64,000 nt of DNA from Hydra vulgaris (taxonomy: Eukaryota; Cnidaria; Hydrozoa; Anthoathecata; Hydridae). Position 1 is the first letter of the stretch. Each line of letters starts with the position of its first letter. A model generated the notes under the pieces. The model ran no database searches. It was not told the DNA's origin and worked only from the letters and a program-made list of their open reading frames with translations. The position numbers and the translations under genes were made by a program. Positions 35,217 to 47,365 of this stretch are shown piece by piece. The stretch is from assembly GCF_038396675.1 (NCBI RefSeq), contig NC_088934.1, forward strand, positions 51,137,001 through 51,201,000. Reading direction: 5' to 3'.

Positions 35217-36707
35217 TTGTTTATTATTATGTATATGTATTTTTTTTTTTTAAAAACTGATCTGACTGTTCTTGAATATCCTAATGGTGCACTTGTAATA
35301 GCATCAGCTAGTCGTATGCCCCCACATAGAGGCCAAACTAGGAAACAAAAGTCAGTACCTAAAACTTTGATACAGAATGTGAGGAAGCAGTTGAGACAAT
35401 CTGGTCAAGCTTATAAAAATAGAAAAGGAGAAAATGTTCCATGCAAGTCTGTAACCACAAGAAAAGACTGTTTAAATTCTTGTAAATTTAAATGTAGACA
35501 ACATATCAGTGATGAAGAACGAGCACATATATTTTCTGATTTTTGGTCTATGGATGATACCCAAAAAAAACATTTCTACAGTAGAACTACTGAACGACTC
35601 CAGAAGAAACGTCATCGAACCATCAATGAAAATTCGCGAAAAACATATTCATTTTATTACTGCTTTTTTGTTGGTGATTTGCAAACTCGAGTTTGTAAAG
35701 AATTTTACCTCACTACTTTAAATATAAGTAGTAGAAGAGTCTATTATCATCATGAAAACGCTACTGGAAACCCAGCCTTTTCAAAATGGGGAAAACACAC
35801 CAAAAAGGTTGTTGATCAAAGATCAAAACAAAGTGTTAAAGATCATATCAATGAATTTCCACGTGTACCATCACACTACTGTCGTAAAAGAACAAAAAAA
35901 GAATATTTTGAAGCTTTTTTAAATCTTAATAAAATGTATGAACTTTACTCTACCTTTTGCAAAGAAAAGAATATTGCCCCTGTTAAGAAGCATATGTATA
36001 GATTCATATTTGAGCATGACTTTAACATCGAATTTCAAAAGCCAAAAACTGATTTATGTGATACATGTTATGAATACCATAATGTAGTAAATCCAACTCA
36101 GGAGCAAACCCAAAAATTTTCCAAACATGTAATGTTGAAGAATGAAAATCGAGCAGAACGTGAAAAAGACCGCAAACTTAAGGATAAAAATGTAGCTGTA
36201 GTATGCATTGACCTTGAAAATGTAATAAGTTTACCAAAATCAAACATTGGAGCATTTTTTTACAAACGTAAACTCTCAGCTTATAATTTAACTGGGCATT
36301 GCTCCCTAAATAAAAAAGGTTATTGTATGCTTTGGCATGAAGGCATTTCAGGTCGTGCAGGAAATGACCTTGCAAGTAGTGTAACATGCTTGCTAGAGAA
36401 GATAATTGCTGATCACCCAGATGTTAATAAACTCATACTATGGTTTGATTCCTGCGTGCCTCAAAATAGAAATAGTCACATTTCCATTGCCTTACGTGAG
36501 TTTTTGATACGTTACCCAAAAATCAGGGTAATAGAGCAAAAGTTCTGTGAATCAGGGCATTCTAGTATACAAGAGGTTGACAATATACATAGTCAAATTG
36601 ATAGAGCACTAGCTCCTCTTGAAATATTTAGTCCACTTGGTTTAATCAGAGCAATTGCTAAAATTCAAAAGAGAAATCCTTTTTCTGTCTACCAAATGAA
36701 AAGATAG
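35217..36707 (+). CDS. Large DDE-transposase-like protein with QNRN motif
   Basis: 496-codon open frame. The first 15 residues are hydrophobic sequence read from a poly-T run and are probably not real; coding likeness starts near TDLTVLEYPNGALVIASASR. Residues about 90-240 are basic and Cys-containing (KDCLNSCKFKCRQHISDEER). Cysteines KTDLCDTCYEY (about 280) may bind zinc. Candidate catalytic residues: Asp in VVCIDLENVISLP (about 325), Asp in LILWFDSCVPQNRNSH (about 410) and the acidic SIQEVDNIHSQIDRAL (about 450). This order with GHSS before the last block matches a TE-derived family common in insects and cnidarians that I recognise but cannot name. Weak inverted repeats at 34899-34914 and 37658-37673 may be its termini. 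The C-terminal part is split off by a stop (next entry). Confidence 0.7.
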   Translation: MFIIMYMYFFFLKTDLTVLEYPNGALVIASASRMPPHRGQTRKQKSVPKTLIQNVRKQLRQSGQAYKNRKGENVPCKSVTTRKDCLNSCKFKCRQHISDEERAHIFSDFWSMDDTQKKHFYSRTTERLQKKRHRTINENSRKTYSFYYCFFVGDLQTRVCKEFYLTTLNISSRRVYYHHENATGNPAFSKWGKHTKKVVDQRSKQSVKDHINEFPRVPSHYCRKRTKKEYFEAFLNLNKMYELYSTFCKEKNIAPVKKHMYRFIFEHDFNIEFQKPKTDLCDTCYEYHNVVNPTQEQTQKFSKHVMLKNENRAEREKDRKLKDKNVAVVCIDLENVISLPKSNIGAFFYKRKLSAYNLTGHCSLNKKGYCMLWHEGISGRAGNDLASSVTCLLEKIIADHPDVNKLILWFDSCVPQNRNSHISIALREFLIRYPKIRVIEQKFCESGHSSIQEVDNIHSQIDRALAPLEIFSPLGLIRAIAKIQKRNPFSVYQMKR

Positions 36708-37025
36708 GATTTTAAGCATTTTTCAGCTATTGCAGGCTATTTTAATTATAACCTTGTTCCCTATACCCAAATAAAGCATCTGGTTTTCAGATCATATATG
36801 CTACAGAAAGTCATTAACTGATGTTTGTTCAGAAGTACGAATTAGGCGTCTTCCTAACAATCCACGATCTTCATTAGCTGTGGCAAGACCTCTTGCAGTT
36901 GTACCAATGGCTTCTGTCTTAAACCAGTGTGCTCAAATTTCTAATGATAAAGCTAAGGACCTTCAAAGTATGTTCAAGTATATTCCTGCTGTAGACATAA
37001 CATTTTATAATAGTATTTTAAAATA
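36708..37025 (+). pseudogene. C-terminal continuation of the QNRN DDE gene, out of frame
   Basis: After the TAG at 36705-36707 the same frame still reads DFKHFSAIAGYFNYNLVPYT. From about 36800 the coding likeness moves to another frame (DVCSEVRIRRLPNNPRSSLA, later VDITFYNSILK) and stops near 37025. One nonsense and one frameshift therefore truncate a protein that was about 600 residues long. Confidence 0.6.
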
Positions 37026-37415
37026 ATTTATTTTAATGTCAAAATATTTATGTTTTATGTTTATGTTATGGTGTTAAATGGGCTTCTTATTGAAATTGTT
37101 GTTTTTAATGAATTCACCAGATGTGCATACCTTGCTGAATTTAATCTTTGAAACTCATTTTACTGTCAAACGTATTTTGGATAATATGTTCTTGGAGCTT
37201 ATTTCAACCAAAGTTTTATTTTTTTGTAAAAATCTTGGTACATACTTTAGATAATTAAACTTTATAAATATTGCATTTATAAAGTTTTTTTATTAGTTAA
37301 AGTAAGATTTTATTCCAATAAAACAGAGATATGCCAAACAGTTCTTAACCTTGCTACAATATATACAATATATATACAAAATACTAATTTGTATTATATT
37401 TTTATATAAAAAATA

Positions 37416-37477
37416 GAGATAGAACAAAATAATATTGTATTTTATAAATTAAGTGTGTAATATATTGTTCTATCTCC
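37416..37477. repeat. Imperfect hairpin with GGAGATAGAACAA-like arms
   Basis: AGAGATAGAACAAAATAAT pairs with ATATTGTTCTATCTCC. The arm word also resembles the candidate termini at 34899 and 37658. Confidence 0.55.
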
Positions 37478-37690
37478 AAATCAGGGTGTGGTAATTCAGA
37501 TACCTGCACATTATATCTTTTGAAGTATTTAATTTTAAACTGTGGTAGCAAGTATGGGAAATTAATATGAATCTAATTTGTTTACGTCTTTTATGTTTAA
37601 GTGGTCTACAGGTCCTTTTAAAACTTTGAATTTGATTTTCTCAGTTCGGAAAAACATGGAGTTAGAACAAAATAATTCTTACCTCGCGAT

Positions 37691-37713
37691 ATATATATAT
37701 ACATATATATATA

Positions 37714-37771
<58 letters not shown>
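37691..37771. repeat. (TA)n microsatellite
   Basis: TA array with one CAT and one TTT interruption, right after the candidate right terminus of the QNRN element. Confidence 0.92.
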
Positions 37772-37772
<1 letters not shown>

Positions 37773-37828
37773 CAGTTATCTTGTGAAATAAATTCTTTGT
37801 AGCATTTCATATCAACAAATTAATTTTA

Positions 37829-38983
37829 TCAGGCAACCAAAAAAGTTCGTGCGGTTTATTCTAATTGCCGATTTTGTGGAGTATGGCTGTGTCAGATGCG
37901 ATAATACGCACCTGTTTACTTTATGAGTTCAAACTTGGAACCAAAGCTGCAAAAGCTTGTTGTAAGATATGCGCTGCTTTTGGGCAAGGTACCATAGAAG
38001 AACGGACGGGTCAAAAGTGGTTTAAAAAATTTTCTCCTCGAAATAAAAACCTTGAAGATGAACCAAGATCTGGGAGACCATCCATCGTAAACAACGAGGA
38101 TATCAAGCTGGCAATCGAGCAGGACTCCAGCCAAACATGTCAGAACCTTGCCTTAAGATTTAATGTGAGTGATGAAACTGTTCGTTTACATTTGCCCCAA
38201 CTTGGAAAACGTTGGGAGTTGGGCAAATGGGTACCTTATGAGTAGAGTGAAACAAACAAGCTACAGCGCTTAAACATTTGTTCTTCATTGCTTTTCCGCC
38301 ACATTATAGTGCTATTTTTTGACCGGATGTTGACGTGCGACGAAAAATGGATTATGTACTGCAACAAAAAACGAACATATCATTGGCTAGCCAGTAACGA
38401 TCCAGTACCGATGACTCCTAAACCAAGCATTCACCAACAAAAGGTTTTACTGTGTGTATGGTGGACTACAGCAGGTATGGTTCACTATGAGTTGCTACCA
38501 AGTGGACAAACCATTACTCCTGAGATATACTCAGCCCAATTGGACAGAGTTTTGGTTGCTCTTCACCAAAAACAAGCAGCTTTGGCAAACAGAAAAGGTG
38601 TTGTATTCCACCAGGACAACGTCAGGCCGCACACCGCAAAAATCACGCGGGAAACTCTAGCACGTTTACAATGGGAGATTCTACCTAACCCTCCGTATTC
38701 ACCAGAACTTGCGCCAAGCAACTATCACCTATTTTTGGCCCTGGATAATCATATGAGGAACCAACAGTTTCGAAATAGAGAAGATATTGAAAATGAGTTA
38801 ATTCAATTTTTTAGCTACCAAACTCAAGACTTTTATAAATAATGAAATATACCAGCTCGTTTCACGATGGGAGTAAGTTATTTTTGTTGAAGGAGACTAT
38901 TTTTCAGAATAAACTTTATTAAAAGTTTTTATGTGTATTTTTTATGGATCTGCAAAACCGCACGAACTTTTTTGGTTGCCTGA
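37829..38983 (+). mobile_element. mariner transposon, copy 2
   Basis: TCAGGCAACCAAAAAAGTTC at the left and its inverse ending GGTTGCCTGA at the right, flanked by TA (37827-37828 and 38984-38985). 1155 bp, about 130 bp shorter than copy 1, mainly upstream of the ORF. Same family as 27298-28585 but diverged. Confidence 0.92.
37865..38842 (+). pseudogene. mariner transposase, copy 2, one nonsense and an altered triad
   Basis: The frame runs from a start before or at MAVSDAIIRTCLLYEFKLG through paired HTH domains, the linker GRPSIVNN, and WVPYE followed by a TAG at 38243-38245, then on in the same frame (SETNKLQRLNICSSLL) to 38842. Catalytic blocks: MLTCDEKW (first Asp), VFHQDNVRPHTA (second Asp) and YSPELAPSNYHLF, where the third Asp of the DD34D signature has become Glu. 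The sequence differs widely from copy 1, so the two came from separate subfamilies or old lineages. Inactive as written. Confidence 0.9.
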
Positions 38984-38985
38984 TA

Positions 38986-41270
38986 TTTTATTTTAATTTT
39001 TATCACTTATTATTTTTGTAGTAACATTTAAAAAAAATAAGGTATCAATAGTGTTATTCATAAGGTATCAATTATTACAAAACAAAAAACTTTTTCTGGT
39101 ATTTTAGTTTTGTAGCAGAGTGCTGCCGCTCTTTGTTAGATTTACAAGAATTAGAATTTTACAGACTAATATTACTAATTCTTTAAGAATTAGCAGCTCT
39201 GAATCTGTTGTTTTTGGAGACTGCTCGGATAAGAACTATTTTAATATATTTGCTTAACTTGACAAAGCATTCAACCATATCAAATACTGAGTTCCAACCT
39301 GTCTTGCAGAGGTTTAAGTTCATGTCCAGGTTCTAGTTTTATATGCTTCGGCAATATATCATCCTTTTTAACACGTAAGTTTTTAAACAATTTATAGTGC
39401 TAACTTTTTTTAAAACTGAAACTGAATCATTTTCAAATTTGATGTGGCCCAGCTCTTCACTTTTGCTAAGTTCTTGACTGTCGTCCTCATTGTCATCCTC
39501 CTTATCATTAATTTCAAAGTTATTGTTTTGGTCTAAAACTTTATTTGGTTGCACATAAAGTACATCCCCTACTGCAGGCCTTGTTAAGAAACAATATGCA
39601 ATTTGAATTTTGCACAAGAAATGGCAATTTTACATGCACGCTAAAACTTTTTTCAATTATTATTTAAACAGTCTTTTAAAATAGTTTATGTGGAAAACAT
39701 TAGGCAGTAATTAATTGTTGCAAAAAATATTTGTAAAATATTTTTTTTTATTAGGTAAAAAAAATGAAAGTTCAAAAAATTTGTTTCTATTTTCCGTTTT
39801 TAAAAAAAAATATAATTTATTTTTTTATAATTAAATTAAATTAATTATTATATATTAATAATCACAAATTTATTTTATTAGATTTAATTTAAATTCTTTT
39901 GAAAATTTTAAAACACTCTGTTTTAAATTTATTTATTTTTTTACTGCTAAAAGTTCTGTTGAAGAAAAGAAAATTATTTTTAATAAATTTAATTGAAGTT
40001 ACTTTTAAAATATTTGTATTATATTCAACTGTCTTCTTTATTTATTTATAGTTTCAAACCAAAAATTTCTTTTCATTCCATTACCAAAGTGCTAATGTAC
40101 AAAAAAAAGTGCTTAATTCACTTTTAGCAGTATAAAAATGCATTGCCGGATAATCATAATCAAGCCTGTAGCCAAAATTATTAGATTTGTTAAAAAAATT
40201 TTACATAACAAATTTATGATAAAATGGTTTTTTCTGTTTTGAAATTGCTTTTTAACAAAAGTTTTTTTCTTTATCGCTAATTATTTGATTTGATCATAGA
40301 ATGAATGTCTATGATCAGTTTATGAGTAGTATGCAAAGGTTTTGTTAAAGCCAAAATGTTAAAAAAAAGTGTTGATAACTTTTATTTATTTTTTGAGCAT
40401 TAAAAAATTTGAACAAAAACCACCTCATTAAAAAAAATAAACATAACATGAATGTTGACTAAATACTTGGCTTAACTTTTACTTTGAGTTGCATAAAAGT
40501 TTATGTAATAAAATTTCAAAACTTGCAATACTTCAATAAAAAATTCCAAACTTTGAATGCTTAAAAATAAAGTATCTAACATAATATTTATAATAATTGA
40601 TTAAACTAAAACTTCATTAATAGCTTCGATTTCATGCAGGTTTTATTAATTAGTCATTAACAATTTCGTCGCATTCTATTGTTAATGACTGCTTCATTTA
40701 AATTCAAAAACATCAAATAAAATTCAAAATGTTCAAATATCAAATACTTTTGTGTCAAGTAAAAATATCTAGGTTAACAAACTAAATATTTTTACTGATA
40801 TCTTAATATTGGTCAAGCTAATAATAAAGCCTATTTACTAAAAAAGGTGAAGCTAAAAGAAACTAAAAATTAAAACTATAACAGAAAAATTCAAAATATA
40901 AATCTCTTCAGAGTCCAAGTTTATTCTACTGTTTATTATTTGTTATGTGTATTGTTTATTGATACTTTGGGCAGCAATCTCACAAACAACAAAAGAAAAA
41001 ATGTAGCGTCATTATGATCAAATTAATAAAACTTCAATTTATACCAAAAATTAAATTACAGGAAGTCGCAAATATCTTAACAATTGTAAAATTTCACACA
41101 TTTATGGAATTTGCTGACACTATTATAAAAAGAATTCTTTAGAAATGATTACTTATGCTTTTTTTAAAATGTTTTTATAAAAAGGGTATTTAATGTAAAT
41201 ATTATTTGAACTCATTTATTTTTATAGTTTTTTTAGGAGAAACTTATTATTGTGTCTACATTTAGAAATC
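38986..41270. other. AT-rich DNA with little content
   Basis: A 13-bp hairpin (AGTCATTAACAAT and inverse) at about 40651-40692. No recognised gene apart from the doubtful ORF in the next entry. Confidence 0.45.
39339..39617 (-). CDS. Small acidic ORF, unknown
   Basis: 93 codons with an acidic stretch (NDKEDDNEDDSQELSKSEEL) in the middle. No recognised domain. It could be a remnant of a TE tail (it begins near a block reading LTRPAVGDVLYVQPNKV) or chance. No splice or promoter support. Confidence 0.25.
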   Translation of the reverse strand: MCKIQIAYCFLTRPAVGDVLYVQPNKVLDQNNNFEINDKEDDNEDDSQELSKSEELGHIKFENDSVSVLKKVSTINCLKTYVLKRMIYCRSI

Positions 41271-42553
41271 AACACCTGTTCCATAAAATTTATGACTAAC
41301 TTAAATTAGCAATATTTAATTAGTAAGCTTGATAAAATAGTTTGTATTTGGTATCAAATGAAAGCTCCATCGTTCCTGTTTCAATTAGCATATATAAATT
41401 CTCTGATTATTTTTTGTTTAGATAACAATTTAAAATGCCAAATCAATAAGCCCTTGTGTATAATTTTTATAAAAAAAACATGAAGATGGAAAGCGCGTTG
41501 TTTGGAACCATTTCAAGATGGAAGTCTACTCAAAAGCTACAATTTATAAATATATGAGCAGTTACGATCAAAATAAACCATTGGGTCGCTAAGCTGGAAG
41601 TGGAAGAAGGCCTACTCTTGATACACAAAACAACCGCATCAAATTAAGGAAAATGTTTAAAAATCGAAGAGGTGTGTCACTTTCAAAGGCTTCTAGAAGA
41701 CTTAGTTGTAGCAAAAGCACCATCGGATGAATCTTAAAATGCCTTAAAAAGCCAATTCTTTGTTATAAAAGAAAAAAAAGAACAAGCAGAACTCCTGAAC
41801 AGAGGCTTTATTCAAAACATCGCAACCATGATTTTATTATTGACGTTGAGTCATACTTTACTTTGTCGAATAGTACACTGGCTGGTAATAATACATACTA
41901 TTCAAATGATCAAAAATTGACACCAGACATTGTTAAGTATTATGATGTTGCAAAATTTAAAAAAAAATTACTTGTATGGATCTCCCCTCGAGGGGTCACA
42001 TCTATTTACATTGTTCCTTCTGGCCAAGCAGTAAACCAAGAGATCTATTTAAAAGAGTGTTTACAAAAGAGCTTGCAACCTTTTATTAATAAATATTACC
42101 GGGACACCAAGTATATCTTTTGGCCCGATTTAGCAACATCTCACTATGCTAATTCGGTAACAAAATTGTTAAAAACCGAGAAGATACCATTTGTTCAAAA
42201 AAAAGACAATCCAGCAAACTTACCAGAAGCTCATGCTATAGAAGATTTTTGGGCAATGCTTAAGCGGGATGTGTATAAGAATGGATGGTCTACAAATAAT
42301 ATATCAAACCTTGAGCGTCGGATTCGTTATTGTGCCTGTAGGCTAGACCTAAATGCTGTACAAAAGCTGGTACAAGGCACCAATACCAGACTTGATCAAA
42401 TTCGAAGGTATGGAGTCTAGTGATAAATTTACTTTTATTTTCCTATTCTGCATATTTAATTCTAAGAACGTACCAAATAAAAAATTTTTATCGTGTTTAT
42501 TTAAGTTTTTTTTCAAGTTTAAAGCCAGTTTAAAATTTTATGGAACAGGTGTT
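41271..42553 (+). mobile_element. Tc1/mariner-type element (IEDFW lineage)
   Basis: Inverted repeats AACACCTGTTCCATAAAATT at 41271-41291 and inverted at 42533-42553 enclose a transposase remnant. These may be inner sites, so the outer ends could extend up to about 50-100 bp either way; a TA array begins at 42698. Confidence 0.75.
41434..42418 (+). pseudogene. Tc1/mariner transposase, DD(37)E-like, decayed at the N-terminus
   Basis: The N-terminal half (about 41434-41860) needs several frame changes: an HTH-like start, SGRRPTLDTQNNRIKLRK, then SKASRRLSCSKSTIG. The C-terminal half is open from 41767 on. Its triad reads IIDVESYFTLSNS (first Asp), FWPDLATSHYA (second Asp) and AHAIEDFWAMLKRDVY (the Glu). 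These blocks are typical of the maT/DD37E side of Tc1/mariner. The C-terminus is natural (DQIRRYGV). At least three frameshifts or stops, all in the first half. Confidence 0.82.
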
Positions 42554-42692
42554 AATTCCGATTTTTTGTTTAATAAGCATACTTGATTTGCATGTGTAAC
42601 TATTTCATATTTTTCTTGTAGGCATAGTATGCATTTTCGATTTATTGTTATATGCAGGCGCTGTTAAAAAAATTTTGTTAAGTGATTTTCCA

Positions 42693-42697
<5 letters not shown>

Positions 42698-42774
<77 letters not shown>
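42698..42774. repeat. (TA)n microsatellite
   Basis: Pure TA, followed by an imperfect CTAATATATATTATATTAG. Confidence 0.93.
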
Positions 42775-42775
<1 letters not shown>

Positions 42776-43633
42776 TTACACTAATATATATTATATTAGT
42801 ATAAATGTACTATATATTTATTAAGTATATAATCAATTATGTAAAAAATTATTCACTTGATAATAATTAAATTGTGCGTTCAGTTTAAATTAGAAAGCAG
42901 CTTTCCGTTTTGTACAAACAATGAATGAAAAGTTATGAAGTTATTACTGCTAACAGAAGGTTGGAATGTTTACTATTTTAAAAACATGTTTGTCCAAGTA
43001 AGAAAAGAAAATTTAAATTATAAAGTTAAAACTTGATCGAAATTTTTTTCGAATCTTCAAACTGCAAGATCGAATTTTTAAATCAAGTTTTAATTTTATA
43101 ACTTAAATAATAATATTAAAACTTGATCCCCTCCCCATACCTCTGTACATAATTTATTGATGACCCTAATAGGAATCATTTTCCGACCCATAATATCACT
43201 TTTGAAGATTTTATGCTAAGTGCGCATAATCGCACTCATTAATAAAGTTTTTCAGTTTCATGAGTGCAAAATATCGTGCTGAGCAATTTTATTCATCACA
43301 TGCACTGGTATAGCAGATGTGATATAGTGGGTTGATCAAACTAACAAATTTAAGCATAACAGATCTGTAGTTCTAACAATGTCATTATTGAATTTCAGTT
43401 TAAACTCACTCAGCTTTTTATCTACTACCTCAACAGCTTATTTATATGGCATATTCCTGACAACACGTCCAAGATTATAGATGTTCCATTGGTGTGCGCA
43501 TTAATGTTTATATAACGATGCGTTTTAATCTGATATTATTAGTTGTCATGTCTTTTAATTCAACCGTTAATAGACCCTTAATGTCTTTAGCAAGATTCAA
43601 TGAAATATTTTGAGTGAAAATTGAACTAGGTCT
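42775..43633. other. AT-rich DNA
   Basis: A loose inverted repeat around TTAAAACTTGATC (43026-43040 versus 43080-43102). No gene seen. Confidence 0.45.
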
Positions 43634-44946
43634 TCTTTAGGGGTGTCCTGGATAGCTTGTTTTAATTATCCGGCCGGATACCGGATAACTGGATATCTTA
43701 AAATTATCCGGCCAGTTAATGATTACATACAAAACCTTCAACAGGTATATTATTAAACCAAATATTACAAAATATCACCACGGTAAAGATTCTACAGTGA
43801 CAAGTTTTGTTTGGAAGCTTTTAAAATAAATGATCCTTCTGAATCAAAAGCAATTTGCATTCCATGTGGAAAACAGATAAGCAGAGGATCTAATAATTCT
43901 GGTCAAAAATCGTTTTCGACAACATCACTGCACAATCACGCCAAAAAGTTTCATTTAAAACTGCATGAAGAGAAAAGAAAAAATAATATGGAACATTGAG
44001 AATCTTCAACTTTATAAGAACGTTAAAAAGATAGCATGCTAATTTTAAAGTAAAATGAAATGACAAAACAAATGTCTATCGAAGATAGTATTTCATCAAA
44101 AAAGATATGGAATATTAGGGATGAAAAGTCAAAGCAAATATATAAAAAAATAGCTATGCTGATCGCTTTACATAACCAACCATTCAGTATTACTGAAGAT
44201 GATGGATAATTAGTTTAATGGCTCATTTACAGCCTAGGTATTTAATCCCAAGCACATATTTTTTTTCAGAGAATGCTCTTCCTCAATTATATGATGATGT
44301 AAATAAGAAAGTTTTTAATGAAATTCAAAAATCACAGTCCATAAGTTTCACTTCTGATATTTGGACTTGTTCCTCATCTAATGAAACATTTATTACTTTA
44401 TCAGGGATAAAAAAATAAGTCATTGGATAAAAAATACTTTTGAACGCAAATATGCTGTACTTTATGCTTCACATCTTCCAAAATCTCACACAGGAATATA
44501 TATAACTGGGAAATTTATCAAATATGATAGAAAGTATATTAGCTATAGTATCTTTTGCTTGTACACAATGTATGTCATCTTTTTTTGCATCACACTCGTG
44601 AAGCCTCCTTTGATTGTTACAATTGCGTTACAAGTTTTGCTTTGAGCAGTTTTGTTTACTTTGCACTTTAAGAAATGCTCCAAAACAGGAGCATTGCTGT
44701 TACATTCTTGGAAAGTCATTTTAAAATTGTTTTCCTATATTGTTTTGAAATAATATGCTTCAAAGTGCAACAGTTTAAAGCTATGTGTAGGCCATAATGG
44801 TACGTAATATGAACATAAGATGTAATTTATATGTAAAAATAACATGGAATTGAGTACTCGAACCAAATAGATCCAGATCGGGCTTTCAAAAAACTGGCAA
44901 TGGTACCAAGGTATTCGGTTCCGGATCTCGGATCCAACTATGCCCT
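43634..44946 (+). mobile_element. hAT element (Activator-like), decayed, approximate ends
   Basis: Left tip near TAGGGGTGTCCTGG (43638), right tip near CAACTATGCCCTA (44946). A GGATAACTGGATATC-type subterminal region sits at left, and GGTTCCGGATCTCGGATCC at right. No clean 8-bp duplication was found, so the ends are approximate. Confidence 0.55.
43790..44480 (+). pseudogene. ZBED/hAT transposase, N-terminal part only
   Basis: The BED zinc finger is visible as AICIPCGKQISRG followed by TTSLHNHAKKFH. After stops come SKQIYKKIAMLIALHNQPFS and, at 44218-44418, LIPSTYFFSENALPQLYDDV then ISFTSDIWTCSSSNETFITL, which is the region around the first catalytic Asp (TDIWTS in the family). The rest of the RNase H fold and the C-terminal dimerisation domain are missing, so an internal deletion of more than 1 kb is implied. 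Confidence 0.75.
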
Positions 44947-46014
44947 ATATTCTAGTTTAATAGTATGTCAACCTGAGTTATCAAGTGATTTATTTAGGGA
45001 TTCACGCAACATAGCGCTCATACTTATACTGGTATAGGCGCATTCTAGTGTGTATGCATTAATTGACTATCTAGGGATTGGTGAAGTGGTTTGACATGAA
45101 ATATACCAACATTATAGATAAGTACTTTTTTTCCTAAGCGTGATTTAAAATGCAATTTAATTTTTTTAAAAAAATTTTTGTAATATAATTATCGATGCGC
45201 ATATTAATAACAAAGGAGTTAAATTTGGAAAGTATTAATTTCATAGCATATCTTATAGGTAGATGCAATATTTCTAGAATGTCACTAATCCGTGTTTGTT
45301 AGATACGAAATTGACTGAAGAAACAATCAACATAATTCAAACCCCTTAAATACGAATTTGTTGATCTTCTTACTGATAAAAATCTTACTAAAAAAGAACC
45401 TGTTATCCGGCTATAATGTAAGTTGTTTCGATAGACTCAACTGAATATTTTTTTAAATAGTTTTAATTTCAATAGCCAACTGGATATTACAAAATTAAAT
45501 ATGTAGAATCTATATGTAGAATAACGTTTTAAATCTTTGTTTCTTATCTTTTAAAGGACTCTAATTGATAGCAGTAGACTATTTTTTAATGAAATTGGCA
45601 ATCTTATTTAAATATTTTATAATCAATTTTTTTTAATGAAATTTGGCAATCCTATTTAAATATTTTAAAATAAATTAATATTAAAATAATGAGAAGGTTT
45701 AATGATTTTTTAATTTTCAAACGCTGTAAATATCATATATGTTTTAAATTAATTAATATCAAAATAATGAGGAGGTTTAATCAATTCAGCTAATTTTTTA
45801 TTTTCAAACGCTTTTGAAACTGATTTTTTTAAATTCATTTTTTTACAATTAAAGGGCTTATTGTGAAATAATGACAAGCCACAATTTTTTCAAAAATGAG
45901 TTATTATCATTTTTAGTTATAATCATAAATAGTATACGCAATTTTTATTCATTTTTTTTTTGTCCAATATATATTATCCATTAGAAATAATGAACCAGAC
46001 AAAAGTGAAACAGA

Positions 46015-46018
<4 letters not shown>
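44947..46018. other. AT-rich DNA including a local duplication
   Basis: Within it, 45580-45815 repeats itself (next entry). No gene. Confidence 0.45.
45580..45815. repeat. Two interleaved local duplications
   Basis: TTTTTAATGAAAnTTGGCAATC plus TATTTAAATATTTTA occurs at about 45583 and 45638. AATTAATATnAAAATAATGA followed by GAAGGTTTAAT occurs at about 45673 and 45750. Confidence 0.65.
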
Positions 46019-46090
<72 letters not shown>

Positions 46091-46098
46091 CATATATA
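46019..46098. repeat. (TA)n microsatellite left of Tc1 copy C
   Basis: Ends at the TA target site of copy C. Confidence 0.93.
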
Positions 46099-46353
46099 CA
46101 GTATCGGACAAAACGAGTGCAACCAAATAATGCTAATTTAGTTTCTTTATATAAAAGTGCTGCATTTTTTCAATTTAGAGAAATAACTATGTAATTGTTT
46201 AGAGACAAAATTCTTCAAGTTTTATTCATCACAAAGTTCATTATTTGTACACGAAAATTAATAAATTAATCAAAAGTATTAAAAAAAAGTTGATTTCCTT
46301 CTGGATAAAACAAGTGCAACTCGACAAAATGTTGACCAAGCTGTATTTCGCTA

Positions 46354-47099
46354 TCAATATTTCGTGGCGAATCTTTTGTTGTCGATCACAGCCTTGCATC
46401 TTCGAGGCATAGATTCAATCAGGTGATCAATGAAACTTTGTGGAATTGCTGCCCAGGCCTTTTGGATTTGTTCAAACAGTTGATCCTTTTTACGAAAACC
46501 TTCACGATTAATTCTGCGGTTGACGATCTCCCACAGGTTCTCTATAAGATTGAGATTCGGAGATTGAGGCGGCCAATTCATCACCGATAGGTGGTTGTCT
46601 TGAAACCACTGCTTGACTACTTTTGCAGTGTGTTTTCGGGTCGTTGTCTTGCTGAAAAATCCATTTTATTGGTATATTCCATTCAGCATGAGGTAACATA
46701 ACATCTATCAGGATATTTTTATAGATAAAACGGTCCATTGCTCCATCGTTTCGATGTATTGGACCTAGACCGTTAGCAGAAAAACACCCCAGACCATTAC
46801 ATTGCCTCCACCATGCCATGACAGTAACGTAAATCGAGGCGTTCCAGGGATCCTTCTTGACGGATCTGACAATCATAGAATCCTCTCTAGAAGTGGTGGA
46901 ACGCGGTCTACCACCTTTGTTATCTGCTGCCAACTTCCCCGTAGAACGATATTTAGAACATAGTCTTGATACGGTCCATTTATTCACGCGACATTTATCA
47001 CAAATACTTTTTGTGACATTCCACTTACGTAATTGCCAATAATTTTCTTTCTTAGTTCCTATCCAAGACTGTCGGGAGCCATTTTTGCACTTGAAGTCA
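46354..47099 (-). pseudogene. Tc1 transposase, copy C, catalytic deletion
   Basis: N-terminal blocks as in copy B ([27 protein letters not shown]) run to KKDPW. They then jump directly to the equivalent of copy B's RFDLRYCH, removing about 265 bp that include the second HTH and the first catalytic Asp. The join has CTGGA on both source sides in copy B (near 17073 and 17340), suggesting microhomology-mediated deletion. Downstream [13 protein letters not shown] and FQQDNDP (second Asp) remain, then a frameshift leads to the last ORF (46584-46354) with SPNLNLIENLWE. Non-autonomous. Confidence 0.85.
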
Positions 47100-47365
47100 T
47101 AAAATAATAAAAATAAATAATCGCGCTTCTCAAGGCTTACCGTGATACATTTACCTTGTGATGATACAATAATGCTCTGTAGAACACAACGTCTTGGTTG
47201 TATGTGGACTGTATTGATGTAATGAAACACTTGTTGTATTTCACTTCTTGTATTGATGTTCTTTGATAAAACATTTTGATAAAACTCATTTCGATAAACT
47301 GTCTTCATAATACTGACTGACTGACTTCCATATACTGACTGAATTACATGTCGATTTACATGTCT

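Noticed and set aside
37300..37690. GTTCTATCTCC words as further transposon ends
   Set aside because: Too short and AT-rich to separate from chance; kept only as weak support for the QNRN element termini.
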